DNA from: JBAOHV01 sp963714875
GTDB lineage: Bacteria > Actinomycetota > Acidimicrobiia > Acidimicrobiales > Microtrichaceae
Reading direction: 5' to 3'
DNA: 64,000 nucleotides
Assembly (NCBI GenBank): GCA_963714875.1
Contig: CAVQQI010000002.1
Span: 248,001 to 312,000 of the forward strand
The notes under the pieces are model-generated. The model was not told where the DNA came from. It worked only from the letters and a program-made list of their open reading frames with translations, and searched no databases. The position numbers were made by a program, and so were the translations under genes. How positions within the stretch are numbered: the stretch's first letter is position 1; each line of letters begins with the position of its first letter. Shown piece by piece: positions 13,358-22,214 of the stretch.

Positions 13358-14023
13358 GTGAAGTCCGACCGCTCCAAAGAGTTCCACCCCGCCTTCGAGG
13401 AGTACTGCGAAGCCATCTGGGAGCTGCGGGAGGACGAGATCGACGTCATCCAGGCCCGTATCGCGGAACGGCTCGAGGTGTCGCGCCCCGCGGTGTCGGA
13501 GATGATTCGACGCATGGAGGCCGAGGGCCTCATCGAGCTGGGCCGCACGATCAGCCTGAGCGCCTCGGGGCTGGAGCTCGCGGAGCGTGTGGTCCGCCGG
13601 CACCGCTTGGCCGAGCGGTTCCTGACCGACGTGCTGCAGCTGTCCTGGGCCGACGCGCACGAAGAGGCCGGCAAGTGGGAGCACGTCATCTCCGAACCGG
13701 TCGAGCAGGCGCTCGCACGGGTTCTGGGCGATCCCACCACCTGTCCGCACGGCAACCCGATCCCCGGTGCCGGCTACCTGGCCCCTGACGCCCGGCCGCT
13801 GCGCGACGTGCCGGTCGGCACGCAGTTCACGATCAGCCGCATCCCCGAGGAGCTCGAGTTCGAGCCCGGCATGCTCGACTTCCTCGAGGAGCACTCGCTG
13901 CAGCCCGGTCACTCCGGTGTGCTCACCGTCATCTCGCCGGACGGCACCGCCACGGTCGAGGTCGACGGAGCCCACGTGGGCGTGCCCGCCTACGCGACCC
14001 AGCGCATCCTCGTCACCGCCTGA
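13358..14023 (+). CDS. DtxR/IdeR-family metal-dependent transcriptional regulator
   Basis: A 221-residue regulator. The N-terminal winged helix (residues ~5-65) contains YCEAIWELREDEIDVIQARIAERLEVSRPAVSEMIRRME. The dimerisation/metal-binding domain follows with VVRRHRLAERFLTDVL, WEHVISEPVEQAL and CPHGNPIPG, carrying the Glu, Cys and His residues typical of the Fe(II)/Mn(II) sites. A C-terminal FeoA/SH3-like domain (~145-221) completes the full-length IdeR architecture. It probably represses iron- or manganese-uptake genes when metal is bound. It is divergent from lhr with an 83-base gap. Whether it senses Fe or Mn cannot be decided by eye. Confidence 0.88.
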   Translation: MKSDRSKEFHPAFEEYCEAIWELREDEIDVIQARIAERLEVSRPAVSEMIRRMEAEGLIELGRTISLSASGLELAERVVRRHRLAERFLTDVLQLSWADAHEEAGKWEHVISEPVEQALARVLGDPTTCPHGNPIPGAGYLAPDARPLRDVPVGTQFTISRIPEELEFEPGMLDFLEEHSLQPGHSGVLTVISPDGTATVEVDGAHVGVPAYATQRILVTA

Positions 14024-14075
14024 GTCGACGTCGCTGCGGACAGCGGCGCGTGCATGCTCACGGGTCGGCCGCCGG

Positions 14076-16175
14076 TCAGCTCCGCAGGACGTCGGGCAGC
14101 GGCCCGGCGTGCAGCAACGTCAGCCGTTTCGTGGACCGCGTCAACGCGACGTACAGCGACTGGGCGCCGCGTGCCGCGTCGGTCAGGATCCGGCCGGGCT
14201 CCACCACGATGACCGAGTCCAGCTCCAGGCCCTTCGCCAGCGACACCGGTACCACGGTGACCTGACGGTCCAGGCCCTGACGGGTCGCCCGGCCGTACTC
14301 GACCCCCGCAGCGGTCAGCGCCGCGTCGGCGCGGTCGGCCATGGCATCGGGGGTGATGACCGCGATGTTGCCGGCGCCGATGTTCTTGAGCTCCTCGCGC
14401 ACCGTCTCGGCCAGCTGCCAGTCCAACACGTCGTCGTCGACACCGACGATCACCGGCTCGTCGCCGGTGTGGCGGATCGACGTCGGTGGCTCCAGACCGG
14501 GCGCCGCCAGCGGCAGCACCTTGGCCGCCAGGTCCATGATCGGCCCCGGCACCCGGTACCCGATCGTCAGCTCGGCATGACGCGGCGGACGCCGTTCGGG
14601 CAGGTGCTGGAGCACCGAGGGCCAGTCCGTGTGCGGCCACGACCCCGTCGACTGGGCGATGTCACCGACGATGGTCATCGAGCCGTTCAGGGACCTGCGG
14701 TCCAGGACGCGCAGCTGCATCGGGGTCAGGTCCTGGGCCTCGTCGACCACGATGTGGCCGTAGGTGCGCACCGCGTCGGCGTCCTTGTGCTTCGGACGCG
14801 GGCCCAGCAGTTCGAGCGCCTCGTCGAGCAGCGGGACGTCGTCGTGGGTGAACACGATGTCGGTCGGGTCGGCCCGTCGCTCGCGCACCAGCAGGCGGCG
14901 CTCGCGCTCATCGAGGTGCCCCGAGGTCGCCGAACGCAACAAGCCCCTCGAGCCGAACAGGTCGTTGAGCAGCTCGGCAGGGGTCAGGATCGGCCACATG
15001 CGCTCCAGCGCCTCCCGCACCATCGGCTCGCGCCGCACTCGATCGCGCACCACCTCGGCGCTCTGCTCGTCGCGGGCGGACGCCGCGAGCGCCTCGAAGA
15101 GCAACTGCTCGACGTGCCGCCGACCTGCGTTGTGGGAGCGGACCCGGCGACGGACCTGGTCGATGATCTCGGCCGAGACCTGCGGAGTCAGCGACAGCCG
15201 CTGCAGCCCGTAGGGCACCCGCAGCGTCTCTCGCAGCGGGTGCTGGCGATCGCGCACGGCCTTGCGGATCACCCGGATCATGCGGGGGTCGCCCTTGACG
15301 TGGGCCACCTCGGTGGGGTCGGTCCCGCTGACCCGGACGTGCGGGATCAGGTCCGACAGCACGGCGATCTGCACGCCGGCCTCGCCGAGCGACGGAAGGA
15401 CCTGTTCGATGTAGGACAGGAACAGGCGGTTCGGGCCGACCACCAGCACCCCCTGCCCCTCGAGCGGGAAGCGGTGCGAGTACAGCAGGTAGGCCGCCCG
15501 GTGCAGCGCCACCACGGTCTTGCCCGTGCCCGGCCCCCCCTGGACCACCAGGACACCGGCCAACTCCGAGCGGATGATGCGGTCCTGTTCGGCCTGGATG
15601 GTCCCGACGATGTCGGACAGCCGTCCCGACCGGGTCTCCTCGAGCGCGGCGATCAGCGCGCCGTGGCCCTGCACCTGACCCTGGTCGAGCGCCTCGGTCG
15701 CGGAGCCGAACAGCTCGTCGTCCATGCCCAACAGCCGGGTGCCCCGACTGGCGAAGTGGCGGCGGCGGCGCAGTCCCATCGGATCCACACCGGTCGCGCG
15801 GTAGAACGACTCCGCGAGCGGCGCACGCCAGTCCACCACCACCGGATCGCTGTGCTCGTCGGAGACGGCGATGCGCCCGATGTAGTAGGTCTCGTCGGGT
15901 CCCGGTCCCGGTGCCGCTTCGTCGTCGCCGGCAACGTCGGAATCGGTGTCGATGCGCCCGAAGACGAGCGAGCGGTCACCGATGTCGAGCTGGCCGAGCC
16001 GTACCCCCACCCGGTCCCAGACCACATCGCGCTCGTAGCGGTGCTGGAAGGTGCCGCCCTGACCGTCGACGACCTCGTCGCGCATGGACGCGACGATCCG
16101 CTTGGTCCGCTCCAGCGATGCATAGGCGTGATCGATGTACGCCTGCTCGGCATCCAGCTCGGGATGGTTGGCCAC
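14076..16175 (-). CDS. helD: HelD-type superfamily-1 helicase-like RNA polymerase recycling factor
   Basis: About 699 residues. The N-terminal coiled-coil region (DAEQAYIDHAYASLERTKRIV) is followed by the UvrD-like domains: Walker A GGPGTGKTVVALHRAAYLLY, Walker B VDEAQDLTPMQ, and late motifs YRVPGPIMDLA and VSLAKGLELDSVIVVEP / LYVALTRS. This arrangement, without the extra UvrD accessory domains, matches HelD, an ATPase that pries stalled RNA polymerase off nucleic acid and in some actinobacteria confers rifampicin tolerance. The GTG at 16175 has GGGAG upstream. The gene stands alone between dtxR (convergent) and a divergent dehydrogenase. Confidence 0.85.
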   Translation of the reverse strand: MANHPELDAEQAYIDHAYASLERTKRIVASMRDEVVDGQGGTFQHRYERDVVWDRVGVRLGQLDIGDRSLVFGRIDTDSDVAGDDEAAPGPGPDETYYIGRIAVSDEHSDPVVVDWRAPLAESFYRATGVDPMGLRRRRHFASRGTRLLGMDDELFGSATEALDQGQVQGHGALIAALEETRSGRLSDIVGTIQAEQDRIIRSELAGVLVVQGGPGTGKTVVALHRAAYLLYSHRFPLEGQGVLVVGPNRLFLSYIEQVLPSLGEAGVQIAVLSDLIPHVRVSGTDPTEVAHVKGDPRMIRVIRKAVRDRQHPLRETLRVPYGLQRLSLTPQVSAEIIDQVRRRVRSHNAGRRHVEQLLFEALAASARDEQSAEVVRDRVRREPMVREALERMWPILTPAELLNDLFGSRGLLRSATSGHLDERERRLLVRERRADPTDIVFTHDDVPLLDEALELLGPRPKHKDADAVRTYGHIVVDEAQDLTPMQLRVLDRRSLNGSMTIVGDIAQSTGSWPHTDWPSVLQHLPERRPPRHAELTIGYRVPGPIMDLAAKVLPLAAPGLEPPTSIRHTGDEPVIVGVDDDVLDWQLAETVREELKNIGAGNIAVITPDAMADRADAALTAAGVEYGRATRQGLDRQVTVVPVSLAKGLELDSVIVVEPGRILTDAARGAQSLYVALTRSTKRLTLLHAGPLPDVLRS

Positions 16176-16283
16176 TCACGCTCCCAGGGCGGCAATGGGG
16201 GATCGACAAGTGTAGCCACCGGCCGTGCGGACCCGACAGGCGCCGGAACCGCCGGGCGGCGGCGGACCTGCTGGGATGGTGCG

Positions 16284-17213
16284 ATGTCTGACACCCCCGC
16301 GGTCGCCGATCTGGGCGACCTGGTTCCCACATGGATGCTCGACGCCGCCCGTGCCGGCGGCGCCCGGGTCGTGCCGGTCGACCAGGCCGACACGATCGTC
16401 TGGGGTGGCGGCGTCGTGCCGCCCGCACGCCTTGCGGAGCTGATCGACGACCACGGTGACCACATCACCTGGGTACAGCTGCCGTGGGCGGGGGTGGAAC
16501 CGTATCTGGACCTGCTCGACGACGAGCGGCTGTGGACGTGCGCGAAGTCCGCGTACGGCGACGACGTGGCCGAGATGGCGTTGGCGATGATGCTGGCCGT
16601 GTTGCGCGGACTGGTGCCCTACTCACGAGCGACGACGTGGCGCGGCCCGGGAGAGCTCGGCGCCAACCTGTTCGATGCCGAGATCTGCATCGTCGGTGCC
16701 GGCGGCATCGCCGAGCAGCTCATCGCGCTGCTCGCACCGTTCCGTTGCCGGGTCACGGTGGTGCGTCGCCGCGACGTGGCGATGGACGGCGTCGAACGTG
16801 TGCTCACCCTCGAGCGGCTGGATGAGGCACTGGGATCGGCCGACGTGGTGGTGCTGGCACTGGCGCTGACCCCGGCGACCGAGGGGCTGTTCGACGACCG
16901 ACGACTGTCGTCGATGCGCCCCACCGCGTGGTTGGTGAACGTCGCCCGTGGCGCTCACGTGGTCACCGACGACCTGGTCGCGGCGCTGCACGACGGGACC
17001 ATCGCGGGTGCCGCACTGGACGTGACCGACCCCGAACCCCTGCCCGACGGCCATCCGCTGTGGACCGCGCCCAACTGCCTGATCACCCCGCACGTCGCGA
17101 ACACCTCGGCCATGTTGCGACCCCGCCTCGCCGAACGGATCACCGAGAACGTCACACGTCGGGCAGCGGGCCGACCCCTGGTCGGGCTGGTCGACCCAGC
17201 AACCGGCTACTGA
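16284..17213 (+). CDS. D-isomer-specific 2-hydroxyacid dehydrogenase
   Basis: A 309-residue NAD(P)-dependent dehydrogenase. The cofactor-binding site is degenerate: ICIVGAGGIAEQLIALLAPF replaces the usual G-x-G-x2-G with GAGGIAEQ. The conserved NVARGAHVVTDDLV segment carries the substrate Arg, ALDVTDPEPLPDGHPLW carries the Glu region, and ITPHVANTS carries the catalytic His. The family interconverts 2-keto acids and D-2-hydroxyacids; the specific substrate is not evident. The start at 16284 is taken from the family N-terminus. The gene is divergent from helD across about 108 bases. Confidence 0.85.
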   Translation: MSDTPAVADLGDLVPTWMLDAARAGGARVVPVDQADTIVWGGGVVPPARLAELIDDHGDHITWVQLPWAGVEPYLDLLDDERLWTCAKSAYGDDVAEMALAMMLAVLRGLVPYSRATTWRGPGELGANLFDAEICIVGAGGIAEQLIALLAPFRCRVTVVRRRDVAMDGVERVLTLERLDEALGSADVVVLALALTPATEGLFDDRRLSSMRPTAWLVNVARGAHVVTDDLVAALHDGTIAGAALDVTDPEPLPDGHPLWTAPNCLITPHVANTSAMLRPRLAERITENVTRRAAGRPLVGLVDPATGY

Positions 17214-17280
17214 TTCGGCACTGCTGGTTCCCGGCCACCGGCCACCGCCACGCTGGAGCGGGCCGGGCTGACGCCGGCGT

Positions 17281-17538
17281 TCAGCGACCCGGGTCCTCGC
17301 CCAGCTCGACGAGCGCACTGCGCAGCGCCAGACGCAGCCGGCGGGCCGCGTCGGGTTCGAGGTGCGCGACGTAGCCGGTTCCCGCGGCCCCCAGCTCTTC
17401 GACGGTCATCTGCACGCGCAGCCCGGCGTCGTCGTAGTCGTCACAGATCGACACGGCCCAGTTCACCGGGGCCATGTCATCGGCGTCGTCCTCGAGCGGC
17501 GGGACGGGGATCTGGTCGTCGTCGATGCTGCGTCGCAT
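17281..17538 (-). CDS. Small hypothetical protein
   Basis: An 85-residue acidic protein with a DDD-rich start (SIDDDQIPVPPLEDDADDM) and a C-terminal helix rich in Leu and Arg (EPDAARRLRLALRSALVELGED). I recognise no domain. It is divergent from hemE with only 37 bases between the starts. Codon usage is like its neighbours. The acidic N-terminus and amphipathic C-terminus suggest a small binding protein, but this is not evidence of function. Confidence 0.55.
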   Translation of the reverse strand: MRRSIDDDQIPVPPLEDDADDMAPVNWAVSICDDYDDAGLRVQMTVEELGAAGTGYVAHLEPDAARRLRLALRSALVELGEDPGR

Positions 17539-17575
17539 GGGGACCACCACCGTACGCGTGGTTGACTTGGCGGCG

Positions 17576-18709
17576 ATGCCCGGACCCCACGACGACTCCC
17601 CGTTCCTGCGTGCCTGTCGCGGCGAGGCCACCGATCGCACCCCGGTGTGGTTCATGCGCCAGGCCGGTCGATCGCTGCCCGAGTACCGCAAGATCCGTGG
17701 TGCCGGCACGATCCTGCGGGCCATCGCGGACCCCGACCTGGCCACCGAGATCACACTGCAGCCCGTGCGTCGCTACGGCGTGGACGCCGCGATCCTGTAT
17801 TCCGACATCATGACCCCGGTGCACGCGATCGGGTTCGGCGTCGACATCGAACCCGGGGTCGGCCCGGTGGTCGCCCAGCCGTTCTCGCGACGCGACGACC
17901 TGGCCCGGCTGCGCCCGCTCGACCCCGAGGCCGACACGCCCTACGTGCTCGAGACGGTCCGCAACCTGGTCGCCGAGCTGCCGGTTCCACTGATCGCGTT
18001 CGCGGGTGCCCCCTTCACGGTGGCGAGCTACCTGCTCGAGGGTCGCCCGTCGCGCACCTACGTGCGCACCAAGGCCCTGATGCACACCGACGAGGCGCTC
18101 TGGTTCGACCTGATGGACGCGCTGGCCGATCTGGCGATCGACTCCTTGCGGTCCCAGCTGGATGCCGGCGCCTCGGCGCTGCAGCTGTTCGACTCGTGGG
18201 CCGGCGCGCTCAGCCCCCAGGACTACGAGCACTTCGTGCTCCCTGCGAGCACGAAGGTGCTCTCCGCCTTCGCCGACGCCGGTGTCCCGCGCATCCACTT
18301 CGGGGTGAACACCGCCGAGCTGTTCGACATGATCGCCGCGGCCGGCGCCGAGGTCGTCGGCGTGGACTGGCGCACCCCGCTCGACTCGGCGCGTCGCCGG
18401 GTACCCCCCCACGTCGGGCTGCAGGGCAACCTGGACCCCGCCATCGTCGCGGCAGGCTGGGGACCGACCGAACCGGCGGTGCGTGACGTGTTGCGTCGCG
18501 GCGGTGGCAACCCGGGCGGGCGCGGCGGACACGTGTTCAACCTGGGCCACGGTGTGCTGCCCGAGACCGACCCCGAGACGCTCGAACGCGTCGTCGAGCT
18601 GGTCCACTCACACCCACCCGTCCGCGACGCCGGGCGCGGCTCGACCGGGTCCGGAGCGACCGCAGTGGACGCTCCACGGGCTGCAGCCGGAACCGGGGAG
18701 CCACGATGA
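17576..18709 (+). CDS. hemE: Uroporphyrinogen decarboxylase
   Basis: HemE converts uroporphyrinogen III to coproporphyrinogen III, the branch-point substrate for haem. Signature elements are clear: PVWFMRQAGRSLPEY near the N-terminus (substrate-binding Arg and the first PROSITE motif), AAILYSDIMTP with the catalytic Asp, IAFAGAPFTVASYLLEG, and the C-terminal FNLGHGVLPET. At 377 residues it is slightly longer than average because of a low-complexity Gly/Ala tail. The stop overlaps the hemH start (ATGA), so this is a translationally coupled hemE-hemH-hemY operon. Confidence 0.95.
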   Translation: MPGPHDDSPFLRACRGEATDRTPVWFMRQAGRSLPEYRKIRGAGTILRAIADPDLATEITLQPVRRYGVDAAILYSDIMTPVHAIGFGVDIEPGVGPVVAQPFSRRDDLARLRPLDPEADTPYVLETVRNLVAELPVPLIAFAGAPFTVASYLLEGRPSRTYVRTKALMHTDEALWFDLMDALADLAIDSLRSQLDAGASALQLFDSWAGALSPQDYEHFVLPASTKVLSAFADAGVPRIHFGVNTAELFDMIAAAGAEVVGVDWRTPLDSARRRVPPHVGLQGNLDPAIVAAGWGPTEPAVRDVLRRGGGNPGGRGGHVFNLGHGVLPETDPETLERVVELVHSHPPVRDAGRGSTGSGATAVDAPRAAAGTGEPR

Positions 18710-19614
18710 CCGTCGGCGTGGTGGTCATGGCCTACGGAACTCCGGCGACGCCGGAGGACATCGAGCCCTACTACACCCACATCCGCCGCGGCCGGCCGCC
18801 GACCCAGGAGCAGCTCGATGAGCTGACCGAGCGCTACGCAGCCATCGGCGGCATCTCGCCGCTCGCGCAGCGCACCCGCGCCCAGGTCGATGCCATCACC
18901 GCGGCCCTCGACGATGCCGAGCCCGAGCGTTTCGTGGTGCGGCTCGGTCAGAAGCACGCGGCACCCTTCGTCGAGGACGCAGTCGCCGAACTGGCAGCTG
19001 CCGGGGTCGAACGGATCGTCGGAGTCGTGCTGGCGCCGCACTACTCGGGCTTCAGCATCGGCCAGTACAACGAACGTGCGGCCGCCGCTGCGGCCGAGGC
19101 CGGACTCGCGTTCACCGGCGTGGAGTCCTGGAGCCTGGAGCCGGCCTACCTGGACCACCAGGCGGCGTCGGTCCGCGAGCGGCTCTCGGGGCTGCCGGAG
19201 CGCACCAAGGTCATCTTCACCGCCCATTCGCTGCCCGAGCGCGTCCTCGAGGGCGACCCGTACCCCGACCAGCTGCACGCCTCGGCCGAGGCGATCGCCG
19301 AACGAGCGGGGCTGGGCCGCTGGGCGACGTGGAGCATCGGCTGGCAGTCCGCCGGACGCACGCCCGAGCCGTGGCGCGGACCCGACATCCTGGACATCAT
19401 CCGGGAGCTCGCCGCCACCGGGCGGGCCGACGGAGTGCTCGTGGTTCCCCAGGGGTTCACCTCGGACCACCTCGAGGTGATCTACGACCTGGACATCGAA
19501 GCCGCGGCCGTCGCGGCGGAGGTTGGGCTGGCGTTCGCCCGCACCGACGTCGTCAACGACGACGCGGCGACCATGGGGACCCTGGCGGAACGGCTGCGCG
19601 AGCTGGCCGGATGA
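18706..19614 (+). CDS. hemH: Coproporphyrin III ferrochelatase
   Basis: This 302-residue protein inserts Fe(II) into the porphyrin ring. In actinobacteria the substrate is coproporphyrin III (CpfC). Motifs include VMAYGTPATPEDI at the start, GGISPLAQRT, VLAPHYSGFSIGQYNE with the metal-facing His, IFTAHSLPERV (substrate pocket), and VVPQGFTSDHLEVIYDLD with the conserved Glu/Asp ladder. No Fe-S cluster cysteine set is visible at the C-terminus. It overlaps hemE by ATGA upstream and hemY by ATGA downstream. The presence of hemQ at 54.3-55.0 kb supports the coproporphyrin-dependent route. Confidence 0.93.
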   Translation: MTVGVVVMAYGTPATPEDIEPYYTHIRRGRPPTQEQLDELTERYAAIGGISPLAQRTRAQVDAITAALDDAEPERFVVRLGQKHAAPFVEDAVAELAAAGVERIVGVVLAPHYSGFSIGQYNERAAAAAAEAGLAFTGVESWSLEPAYLDHQAASVRERLSGLPERTKVIFTAHSLPERVLEGDPYPDQLHASAEAIAERAGLGRWATWSIGWQSAGRTPEPWRGPDILDIIRELAATGRADGVLVVPQGFTSDHLEVIYDLDIEAAAVAAEVGLAFARTDVVNDDAATMGTLAERLRELAG

Positions 19615-21044
19615 ACGAGCGACATCTGGTGATCGTCGGCGGCGGCATCACCGGGCTCGCCGCCGCATGGGAGGCAGCGGGCCACGACGGTGTGCGGGTC
19701 ACGGTGCTCGAGTCCTCGAACCGGCCCGGCGGCAAGCTCTGCACCTCGACGATGACCCTGGAGGACGGCAGCGAGCTCCGTATCGACGAGGGGGCTGATG
19801 CCTTCCTGGCCCGTGTGCCCGACGCCGTGCAGCTGTGCCACGAACTGGGGCTGGGTGACGAGCTGACCCAGCCGGCGATCGGCCGGGCGAAGGTCTTCTC
19901 GGACGGCGAGCTGAAGTTCCTTCCCGACGACACGGTGCTGGGCGTGCCCACCGACATGGACGCCCTGGCCGCCAGCGGCATCCTCTCCGACGACGGCCTC
20001 CGAGCCGCACGGGCCGAGATGGAGCTGACCGGTCCCGGGCCGTCCGGCGACGTACCGATCGGCGCGTTCCTCGCCGAGCGGTACGGCAGCGAACTGGTCG
20101 ACCGGGTCGTGGGGCCGTTGATCGGCGGCATCAACGCCGGCGACATCGATGAGCTGAGTCTGGACGCCGTGACCCCGCAGCTGGCCGAGGCCGCAGCGGA
20201 CGGCGGCAGCCTGACCACGGCGCTCGCGGCCCGCCGCACGGCGGTCCCGGCCGACGGACCCGTGTTCCACGCGGTGCTCGGCGGCAGCGGCCGCCTGGTC
20301 GACGTGCTCGTGGACGGCCTGGAGGAACGCGGTGTGCAGCTCCGGCTCGGCACGCAGCTGCACCGACTCCGACGCGACGGGGACCACTGGCAGCTGACCC
20401 TCGGCTCCCCCGACCAGCACGACGACATCGACGCGGACGCGGTGGTGCTCGCCACTCCGGCGCCCGACGCCGCATCGTTGCTCGAGGAGCTGTGTCCCCC
20501 TGCAGCGGTCGAGCTCGCTGCCATGACCCACAGCGCAGTTGCGCTCGCGACGCTGGTGTACCGCGCCGAGGACGTCCCCACCACGATGGATGCCTCGGGG
20601 TTCCTGGTGCCGCGCAACGAGGGTCTGCTGCTCACCGCTGCCTCGTGGGGCTCGTCCAAGTGGGCGCACTGGAACGACGGCCGCCACGTGGTGCTGCGCG
20701 TCTCGGCGGGTCGGACCGGCGACGAGCGCCAGATGGCCATGGCCGACGACCAACTGCTGGACGCACTGCGCCACGACCTGGCCACGACCATGGGGATCAG
20801 CGCCGCTCCGGTGGCCACCCGCATCGCCAGGTGGCCGCTCGGATTCACGCAGTACACCGTCGGCCACCTGGACCGCGTCGACCGCATCGAGGCAGCTCTG
20901 ACCGAGGAGTGCCCGACGCTCGCGCTGGCCGGTGCGCCCTACCGAGGACTGGGTATCCCGGCGTGCATCCGCCAGGGCCGCGACGCGGCGCGACGGCTGT
21001 TGCAGACCCCCAGCACGTCAGCCCCGTCGGATCGGGAGCGCTGA
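19611..21044 (+). CDS. hemY: Coproporphyrinogen III oxidase (HemY/CgoX-type)
   Basis: A 477-residue FAD enzyme. The Rossmann dinucleotide fold opens the protein (VIVGGGITGLAAAWEA, then VLESSNRPGGKL), and the C-terminal FAD-binding signature ALAGAPYRGLGIPACIRQG is typical of protoporphyrinogen/coproporphyrinogen oxidases. In Gram-positive bacteria this form oxidises coproporphyrinogen III to coproporphyrin III before iron insertion. It is the last gene of the hem operon and ends 20 bases from a convergent lipoprotein gene. Confidence 0.92.
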   Translation: MNERHLVIVGGGITGLAAAWEAAGHDGVRVTVLESSNRPGGKLCTSTMTLEDGSELRIDEGADAFLARVPDAVQLCHELGLGDELTQPAIGRAKVFSDGELKFLPDDTVLGVPTDMDALAASGILSDDGLRAARAEMELTGPGPSGDVPIGAFLAERYGSELVDRVVGPLIGGINAGDIDELSLDAVTPQLAEAAADGGSLTTALAARRTAVPADGPVFHAVLGGSGRLVDVLVDGLEERGVQLRLGTQLHRLRRDGDHWQLTLGSPDQHDDIDADAVVLATPAPDAASLLEELCPPAAVELAAMTHSAVALATLVYRAEDVPTTMDASGFLVPRNEGLLLTAASWGSSKWAHWNDGRHVVLRVSAGRTGDERQMAMADDQLLDALRHDLATTMGISAAPVATRIARWPLGFTQYTVGHLDRVDRIEAALTEECPTLALAGAPYRGLGIPACIRQGRDAARRLLQTPSTSAPSDRER

Positions 21045-21064
21045 CCTACGGCGGCGGGGCCGAC

Positions 21065-21571
21065 TCAGTCCGTGCCGTTCGGGTCGGCCGGGTTGCGGAC
21101 CGCGCCCTGCACGGTCATGTCGTCGGCCTTCTCGAACTCGAAGGTGATCTCGAACGCACGGTTGTAGAGGAGTTCCTTGCGCAGCCCGACGAGCTCGATG
21201 TGCGGGGTGCCTTCGGCCAGGTTGACCGTCGTCGTCGGCGGCAGTTCGATGCGCTCCTCGCCGACCAGCTCAGCGCCCTCGGCCAGGTCCTCGTCGACCT
21301 TCACCCCGGTGAGCACGTCCGCCTCGGTGCCGCCCTGGAAGGTCGCGTACACGGGGACCCGGACGTCGCCGCCGGTGTCGGTCTCTGGATTGGCCCACAC
21401 CCAGGCGACCGTCGGGATGGCATCGGGAAGGGTGGTGGTCGTGGTGCTCCCCGAGTCACCGGATCCATCGGCGGACTCGCCGGTCTCGGTGCAGGCGGAC
21501 AGCCCGCCGGTCAGCACCAGCACGGCGACGGCTCCGATGGCGAGCGAACGAGAGCGGAGAGAGGTGAGCAT
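21065..21571 (-). CDS. PCuAC-like copper-chaperone-type lipoprotein with altered metal site
   Basis: A 168-residue lipoprotein: signal peptide with lipobox LSAC, then a Ser/Thr-rich linker (GSGDSGSTTTTTLPD) and a beta-sandwich of the PCu(A)C family (copper delivery to cytochrome oxidase). Where the family has PGG-x-HxM, this protein has EGTPHIELVGL, so the second copper Met is replaced by Glu, and the first His-Met pair is not obvious. It may have lost copper binding. The start has AAGGA upstream. It is separated from the next copper gene by 235 bases that hold a strong hairpin. Confidence 0.7.
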   Translation of the reverse strand: MLTSLRSRSLAIGAVAVLVLTGGLSACTETGESADGSGDSGSTTTTTLPDAIPTVAWVWANPETDTGGDVRVPVYATFQGGTEADVLTGVKVDEDLAEGAELVGEERIELPPTTTVNLAEGTPHIELVGLRKELLYNRAFEITFEFEKADDMTVQGAVRNPADPNGTD

Positions 21572-21740
21572 GGAGTTCCTTCGGGTCGGGACGCCGCCGA
21601 TGGGGCGACGACCGCGAACGGTGTCTGTGCAGGCTAGATCGGCCGAACCACGGTTCCGACCATCCGCCGCATCCGGGGGCTGCTGGATCCTCGGGGAGCG
21701 GCGACCTCGGACAGTGGCGACCTCGAGGTGCGGCCGACAC

Positions 21741-21783
21741 GTTCGGCACCCAGGTGACATGACGCGTCACCTGGGTGCCGAAC
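21741..21783. terminator. Perfect 18-bp hairpin
   Basis: GTTCGGCACCCAGGTGAC (21741-21758) and its exact reverse complement (21766-21783) flank the loop ATGACGC. It sits 24 bases beyond the stop of the cupredoxin-like gene and about 170 bases upstream of the next lipoprotein, so it most likely ends the SCO-PCuAC-cupredoxin transcript. It has no T-tract. The remaining part of the 235-base gap shows only a short direct repeat of GCGACCTCG. Confidence 0.6.
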
Positions 21784-21806
21784 GGTGATCAGTTCCGAGC
21801 GTCGAT

Positions 21807-22214
21807 TCAGACCGGATCGGCGACGTTGATCGTGAACTCGCCGCCGGGGGTGAGATCGCACTCCCCCGTGAGGGTGCCGGGGGTGGTGAACTTCATGCTC
21901 ACGACCTCGCCCGCTCCGACGTAGAACAGCCCCACGAACGCGCCGGCCTCGTCGTCGTTGCGGATCCGTATCCGCTCACCCACCTCGACGTCGAGCGACG
22001 GCGGCATGATCTCCACCGTCTCGCCGTTCAACTGACGGTCCTGGGTGCCCGCGGGGATGACGTAGTCGTAGTCGACGCTGGCGTCGTCGTCCTGGACGAC
22101 CTCCAGCGTCGGATTGCCGCCGTCGGTGCCGTCGCCCCGGGTGGCGAGGAGCACAGCGATGCCGGCGCCGAACAGCACCATGACGACCGCACCGACGACA
22201 GCAAGGCGCTTCAC
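21807..22214 (-). CDS. Cupredoxin-like membrane-anchored protein
   Basis: A 135-residue protein with an N-terminal membrane anchor (VVGAVVMVLFGAGIAVLLA) and a small beta-domain: VEIMPPSLDVEVGERIRIRNDDEAGAFVGLFYVGAGEVVSMKF, then GECDLTPGGEFTINVAD. The sequence pattern is that of a cupredoxin, with Cys in GEC, but it contains no histidine at all, so a normal type-1 copper site cannot form. It begins with GTG inside the stop codon of the PCuAC gene (GTGA overlap), showing translational coupling. A structural or protein-binding role in copper-enzyme assembly is an inference. Confidence 0.65.
   Translation of the reverse strand: MKRLAVVGAVVMVLFGAGIAVLLATRGDGTDGGNPTLEVVQDDDASVDYDYVIPAGTQDRQLNGETVEIMPPSLDVEVGERIRIRNDDEAGAFVGLFYVGAGEVVSMKFTTPGTLTGECDLTPGGEFTINVADPV

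Noticed and set aside
17539..17575. Riboswitch or attenuator before hemE
   Set aside because: The gap to the divergent small gene is only 37 bases, too short for a structured leader.
21741..21783. tRNA or attachment site at the long perfect hairpin
   Set aside because: There is no cloverleaf, no CCA and no integrase; it is a single hairpin between two genes.
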